Positions 60,830-64,000 of a DNA stretch of 64,000 nucleotides are shown in pieces. Both the position numbers and the translations under genes were made by a program. Position 1 is the first letter of the stretch; every line of letters begins with the position of its first letter. Source of the DNA: WTFY01 sp011523795 (GTDB lineage Bacteria > Pseudomonadota > Gammaproteobacteria > UBA4575). The stretch spans positions 744,001-808,000 of the forward strand of contig OZ242278.1 of assembly GCA_965207475.1 (NCBI GenBank), given 5' to 3'. The notes beneath the pieces were generated by a model, which searched no databases, was not told where the DNA came from, and saw nothing but the letters and a program-made list of their open reading frames with translations.

Positions 60830-61762
60830 ATGCAAGAGATACAAACGGCAGTAATCGGAACAGGCCACCTGGGCAGGTTTCATGCACTGAAATTCCATCA
60901 GCTGGAAAACTGCAAGCTGGTAGCCGTTTGCGATACGGATCCTGGAAAGGCGCAGGAAGTTGCAGCTGAAACCTCCTGCATGCCCGTGGCTGACTACCAT
61001 GAACTCCTGGGACAGGTGGAGGCAGTCAGCATTGCAGTGCCTACAGACCTGCACTTTGACGTGGTAAGGGATTTTCTGCGTAACCGGTCGCATGTCCTGG
61101 TAGAAAAACCAATCACCGCGACCCTCGAGCAGGCCGACGAACTGATCTCGCTGGCCAAGGAGTGCAACAGGGTATTGCAGGTCGGACACCTGGAGCGTTT
61201 CAACCCTGCGATCGTGGAACTGGAAAGAGAACTGAAAGAGGCACTGTTCATCGAATCCCATCGCCTGGCTCCCTACAGGATACGTGGCACGGAAGTCAAC
61301 GTGATTCTCGACCTGATGATTCACGATATCGACATCATCCTGGATATCGTGAATTCCGATGTGAACAAGATTGATGCCCGGGGCATACCGGTACTGTCCA
61401 ATGACATCGACATCGCCAATGCAAGGATAACCTTTGAAAACGGGTGCGTCGCAAACGTTACAGCCAGCCGGGTGAGCATGGCTACAGACCGCAAAATGCG
61501 CATCTTCCAGCACGACGCCTACCTTTCTGTGGATTTCCAGAACAGCGAGTTGGCCGTCTACCGCAAAGGACAGCATGAACTGTACCCCGGCGTACCCAAC
61601 ATCGTGGTGCAAAAAACCAGTTGTGTCGAATATGATGCGCTGCTTGCTGAAATCGAAAGCTTTCTGCACTGCATCAGATACGGCACCCGGCCCAAGGTCA
61701 GCGGGCAGGATGGCAAACGCGCCCTGGAAACGGCAATTTCAATCAGCAAGCAACTGGCCTGA
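60830..61762 (+). CDS. gnnA: UDP-GlcNAc 3-dehydrogenase, GnnA type (Gfo/Idh/MocA family)
   Basis: 310 residues. The Rossmann motif AVIGTGHLGRFH (about 7-18) and the dehydrogenase signature VLVEKPITATLEQADEL (catalytic Lys in EKP) are clear, with a C-terminal alpha/beta substrate domain. The Gfo/Idh/MocA family is broad, so the specific role comes from context: a DegT aminotransferase follows after 31 bp and lpxB after that. In Acidithiobacillus ferrooxidans gnnA and gnnB lie between lpxA and lpxB and make UDP-GlcNAc3N for lipid A. GnnA oxidises the 3-OH of UDP-GlcNAc with NAD+. A GGAA box precedes the ATG by about 7 nt. Confidence 0.82.
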   Translation: MQEIQTAVIGTGHLGRFHALKFHQLENCKLVAVCDTDPGKAQEVAAETSCMPVADYHELLGQVEAVSIAVPTDLHFDVVRDFLRNRSHVLVEKPITATLEQADELISLAKECNRVLQVGHLERFNPAIVELERELKEALFIESHRLAPYRIRGTEVNVILDLMIHDIDIILDIVNSDVNKIDARGIPVLSNDIDIANARITFENGCVANVTASRVSMATDRKMRIFQHDAYLSVDFQNSELAVYRKGQHELYPGVPNIVVQKTSCVEYDALLAEIESFLHCIRYGTRPKVSGQDGKRALETAISISKQLA

Positions 61763-61793
61763 ATATTCCGAACGTACTTCTTATTCGCGCATT

Positions 61794-62891
61794 ATGATTC
61801 CCATGCTGGACCTGAAATTGCAGTACAGGATGCTGCAAAAAGAAATCGACTCTGCCGTGGCCGAAGTACTTTCAGGTACGCAGTACGTTCAGGGGCCGAA
61901 TGTCAGGCGTTTTGAAAACGAAGTGGCGAAATACCTGCAGGTCAAGCATGCCATATCCTGCAATTCCGGAAGCGATGCCCTGCACCTGGCAATGCGTGCA
62001 TGCGGAATCGGGCAGGATGACGAGGTCATCACGACCCCTTTCAGTTTCGCCGCAACGGCCGAGGCCGTTGCCCATGTGGGGGCTACAGCCGTATATGTCG
62101 ACATTGACCCGGTCACACTCTGCATCACTGCGGAATCCATCGAACCGGCAATCAGCCCCAAGACCCGGGCTATCCTGCCTGTCCACATTTTCGGACAGGC
62201 AGCCGACATGCCCGGGATCTGCGCCCTGGCCCGGCGGTATGGCCTTCAGGTAATTGAGGACTGTGCACAGTCCTTCGGTTCCCGTCTGGCCAAACAGCAT
62301 ACGGGTACGTTTGGCGATGCAGGCTGTTTCAGCTTCTATCCCAGCAAAAACCTGGGAGGCTGCGGCGACGGAGGCCTGTTTGCCACGAACTCTGACGAGC
62401 TGGCGGGGCAGTTCTCATTGCTGAAGAACCATGGATGCGAGACCCGTAACCGGCACCATGCAGTCGGGTGGAACAGCCGTCTCGACGAGTTGCAGGCCGT
62501 GATCCTGAGGATAAAACTGAAACACATAGACCAGTTCAACCAGCAAAGGGCCCTTGCTGCCAGTCACTATGCCAGCCTGCTAGGTCCATTGCCGATACAG
62601 ATTCCGCGGCAAACGGATGATCTGTCACATGTATACCACCAGTACACGATACTCAGCCAGGAACGAACAGGCATCATCGATGCACTGCAGAAACACCAGA
62701 TCGGGCATGCCGTTCACTACCCGATGCCCCTGCCCCGGCAGAAAGCCTTTTCCAGCATTTCAAGGTCACACGACCTGTCGAATACGGACCGGGTGTGCAG
62801 GCGATGTATATCCCTACCGATATTCCCGGAAATATCCCACTCCCAGATCGAGACCGTTGCCGACACCATCAAGCAGGTCCATGCCGGCTGA
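61794..62891 (+). CDS. gnnB: UDP-3-keto-GlcNAc aminotransferase, GnnB type (DegT/DnrJ/EryC1)
   Basis: 365 residues, a fold-type I PLP enzyme. LDLKLQYRMLQKEI opens it, NSGSDALHLAMRA binds the cofactor phosphate, VIEDCAQSFGS holds the ring-contacting Asp, and FYPSKNLGGCGDGG carries the PLP lysine (about residue 185). The GnnB role, transfer of an amino group from glutamate to C3 of the keto sugar, is inferred from its place between the dehydrogenase gene and lpxB. The frame extends 73 codons upstream through gnnA; ATG 61794 fits the family N terminus, and ATG 61803 is also possible. The 3' end overlaps lpxB by 11 bp. Confidence 0.82.
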   Translation: MIPMLDLKLQYRMLQKEIDSAVAEVLSGTQYVQGPNVRRFENEVAKYLQVKHAISCNSGSDALHLAMRACGIGQDDEVITTPFSFAATAEAVAHVGATAVYVDIDPVTLCITAESIEPAISPKTRAILPVHIFGQAADMPGICALARRYGLQVIEDCAQSFGSRLAKQHTGTFGDAGCFSFYPSKNLGGCGDGGLFATNSDELAGQFSLLKNHGCETRNRHHAVGWNSRLDELQAVILRIKLKHIDQFNQQRALAASHYASLLGPLPIQIPRQTDDLSHVYHQYTILSQERTGIIDALQKHQIGHAVHYPMPLPRQKAFSSISRSHDLSNTDRVCRRCISLPIFPEISHSQIETVADTIKQVHAG

Positions 62892-64000
62892 GCGCCTGTC
62901 CCGGCGCGTAATGATCGTCGCCGGTGAAGCTTCGGGCGATTTGCACGGGGCCAAGCTGGTGCACGCACTGAAAAAACTGCACCCGGACATGGATTGCTAC
63001 GGTATCGGAGGCGAACGGATGCGCCAGGCCGGATTCCATAGCCTCGTCGACGTATCGGAACTGTCCGTCATCGGTCTGACCGAAGCAGTGAAACACTACC
63101 GCCGACTGCGCAAAATCCTGAACAGGATGAAAGAGGAACTGCAACTCAACAGGCCAGAGGTGCTGGTGCTCATCGACTCGCCGGACTTCAACCTGCCCCT
63201 GGCCAAGGCTGCCAGGAAACTGGGTATCAAGGTGCTCTATTACATCAGTCCGCAGATCTGGGCATGGCGCTCATCCCGTATACAGGTCATCAAGCATTGT
63301 GTAGACATGATGGCTACGGTATTTCCCTTTGAAGAAAACTTCTACAGGGATGCAGGGGTACCGGTAGCGTATGTCGGGCACCCCCTGGTTGAAGATGCCC
63401 ATGCCACGGCCGACAGGGCTGCACTGATCCGCTCCATGGGGCTGGACGCAGAAAAAAGGATCGTCGGCATCTTCCCCGGGAGCCGGGAAAGTGAAATTGA
63501 ACACAATCTACCTGTCTTGGTTCAGTCCGCCCTCGCACTCTCGAAAAGACTCGGGAACCTTCAGTTCGTGGTGCCTGTGGCCCCTACCCTGCCAGCACAT
63601 ATGGTGGAAAGGTACATTCAGCACACACCTGCAGACATCACTGCCACAAACTCCGACATATACGATGTCATTGATGCCTGCGATGCCGTCGCTGCAACCT
63701 CGGGTACGGTAACCCTTCAGGTGACACTCATGCAGACACCGATGGTGATCCTGTACAGGGTTTCACCGCTCACCTACCTGATCCTGAAAAGACTGGTGAA
63801 CTTCAGCTACGCCGGAATCGCAAACGTTATCGCCGACCGGGAGATTTGCCGGGAATTCATCCAGCATGAAGCAAGCCCTGAAAACATTGCAGGGGAACTG
63901 GAAAGGCTGCTTTCAGACCCGGCCTACACGGACAGGATGAAACGCGAGATGGGTGAAATCCGAAAGATTTTGGGTGAGAAAAACGGTTCGGTGGAGACCG
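62881..64000 (+). CDS. lpxB: Lipid-A-disaccharide synthase, 3' end cut by window
   Basis: 373 codons are open from ATG 62881 to the window end without a stop; family members are about 380 residues, so nearly all is present. MIVAGEASGDLHGAKLVHAL, VLIDSPDFNLPLAKAARKLG, YYISPQIWAWRSSRI, PFEENFYRDAGVPVAYVGHPLVE and FPGSRESEIEHNLP are clear LpxB signatures (GT19). It joins UDP-diacyl-glucosamine and lipid X into the lipid A disaccharide at the membrane surface. The start lies inside the gnnB 3' end, suggesting coupled translation and one gnnA-gnnB-lpxB transcript. Confidence 0.96.
   Translation, partial: MPAERLSRRVMIVAGEASGDLHGAKLVHALKKLHPDMDCYGIGGERMRQAGFHSLVDVSELSVIGLTEAVKHYRRLRKILNRMKEELQLNRPEVLVLIDSPDFNLPLAKAARKLGIKVLYYISPQIWAWRSSRIQVIKHCVDMMATVFPFEENFYRDAGVPVAYVGHPLVEDAHATADRAALIRSMGLDAEKRIVGIFPGSRESEIEHNLPVLVQSALALSKRLGNLQFVVPVAPTLPAHMVERYIQHTPADITATNSDIYDVIDACDAVAATSGTVTLQVTLMQTPMVILYRVSPLTYLILKRLVNFSYAGIANVIADREICREFIQHEASPENIAGELERLLSDPAYTDRMKREMGEIRKILGEKNGSVET

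Overview
The window is a dense stretch of Gram-negative chromosome, GC-rich by eye, with 57 protein genes I can support plus one candidate 20-codon ORF. I see no insertion sequence, prophage, CRISPR array, tRNA or rRNA. Lipopolysaccharide genes (lpxH, lptF, lptG, kdsA, lpxB), an outer-membrane channel, dsbC, EF-P with its lysylation enzymes, and blocks such as truA-trpFBA-accD-folC-dedD-cvpA-purF and pyrG-kdsA-eno-ftsB-ispD-ispF point to a gammaproteobacterium. The genus cannot be read from the sequence.

Layout. 1-5.2 kb: hemL tail, a secreted hydrolase, thioredoxin, an SCP2 protein, periplasmic cyclophilin plus lpxH, a ferritin-like DUF455 protein and a signal-less L,D-transpeptidase-fold protein. 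5.2-13.7 kb (minus): truA-trpF-trpB-trpA-accD-folC-dedD-cvpA-purF. 14.1-18.6 kb (plus): an RND efflux adaptor and pump joined by a 20-codon ORF. 18.6-26.1 kb (minus): a short-chain dehydrogenase, then aroC-MFS-leuC-leuD-leuB-asd. 26.2-30 kb: an unknown membrane protein coupled to psd, and the EF-P set epmA-efp / epmB. 30-37.3 kb (minus): htpX, parE-parC, xerD-dsbC. 37.6-44.7 kb: an RDD membrane protein, lptF-lptG, pepA, valS. 44.8-60.8 kb (minus): a Tsx-like porin, a DUF2007 zinc-ribbon protein, yoaA-tsaB, pyrG-kdsA-eno-ftsB-ispD-ispF, tilS, accA, dnaE, rnhB. 60.8-64 kb (plus): gnnA-gnnB-lpxB, cut by the window end.

How it fits together. Most genes are housekeeping: tryptophan, leucine, chorismate, purine, pyrimidine, folate, fatty-acid and isoprenoid synthesis, replication, tRNA modification and envelope assembly. 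The most informative piece is the last cluster. An oxidoreductase and a PLP aminotransferase sit directly before lpxB and match the GnnA/GnnB pathway to UDP-GlcNAc3N, predicting a lipid A with 2,3-diamino sugar and amide-linked acyl chains. A second theme is expression: three ATG starts lie exactly 6 nt after an extended -10 element (TGC + TACAAT or GATAAT), which would give leaderless mRNAs, and ispD has no ATG, GTG or TTG near its conserved N terminus.
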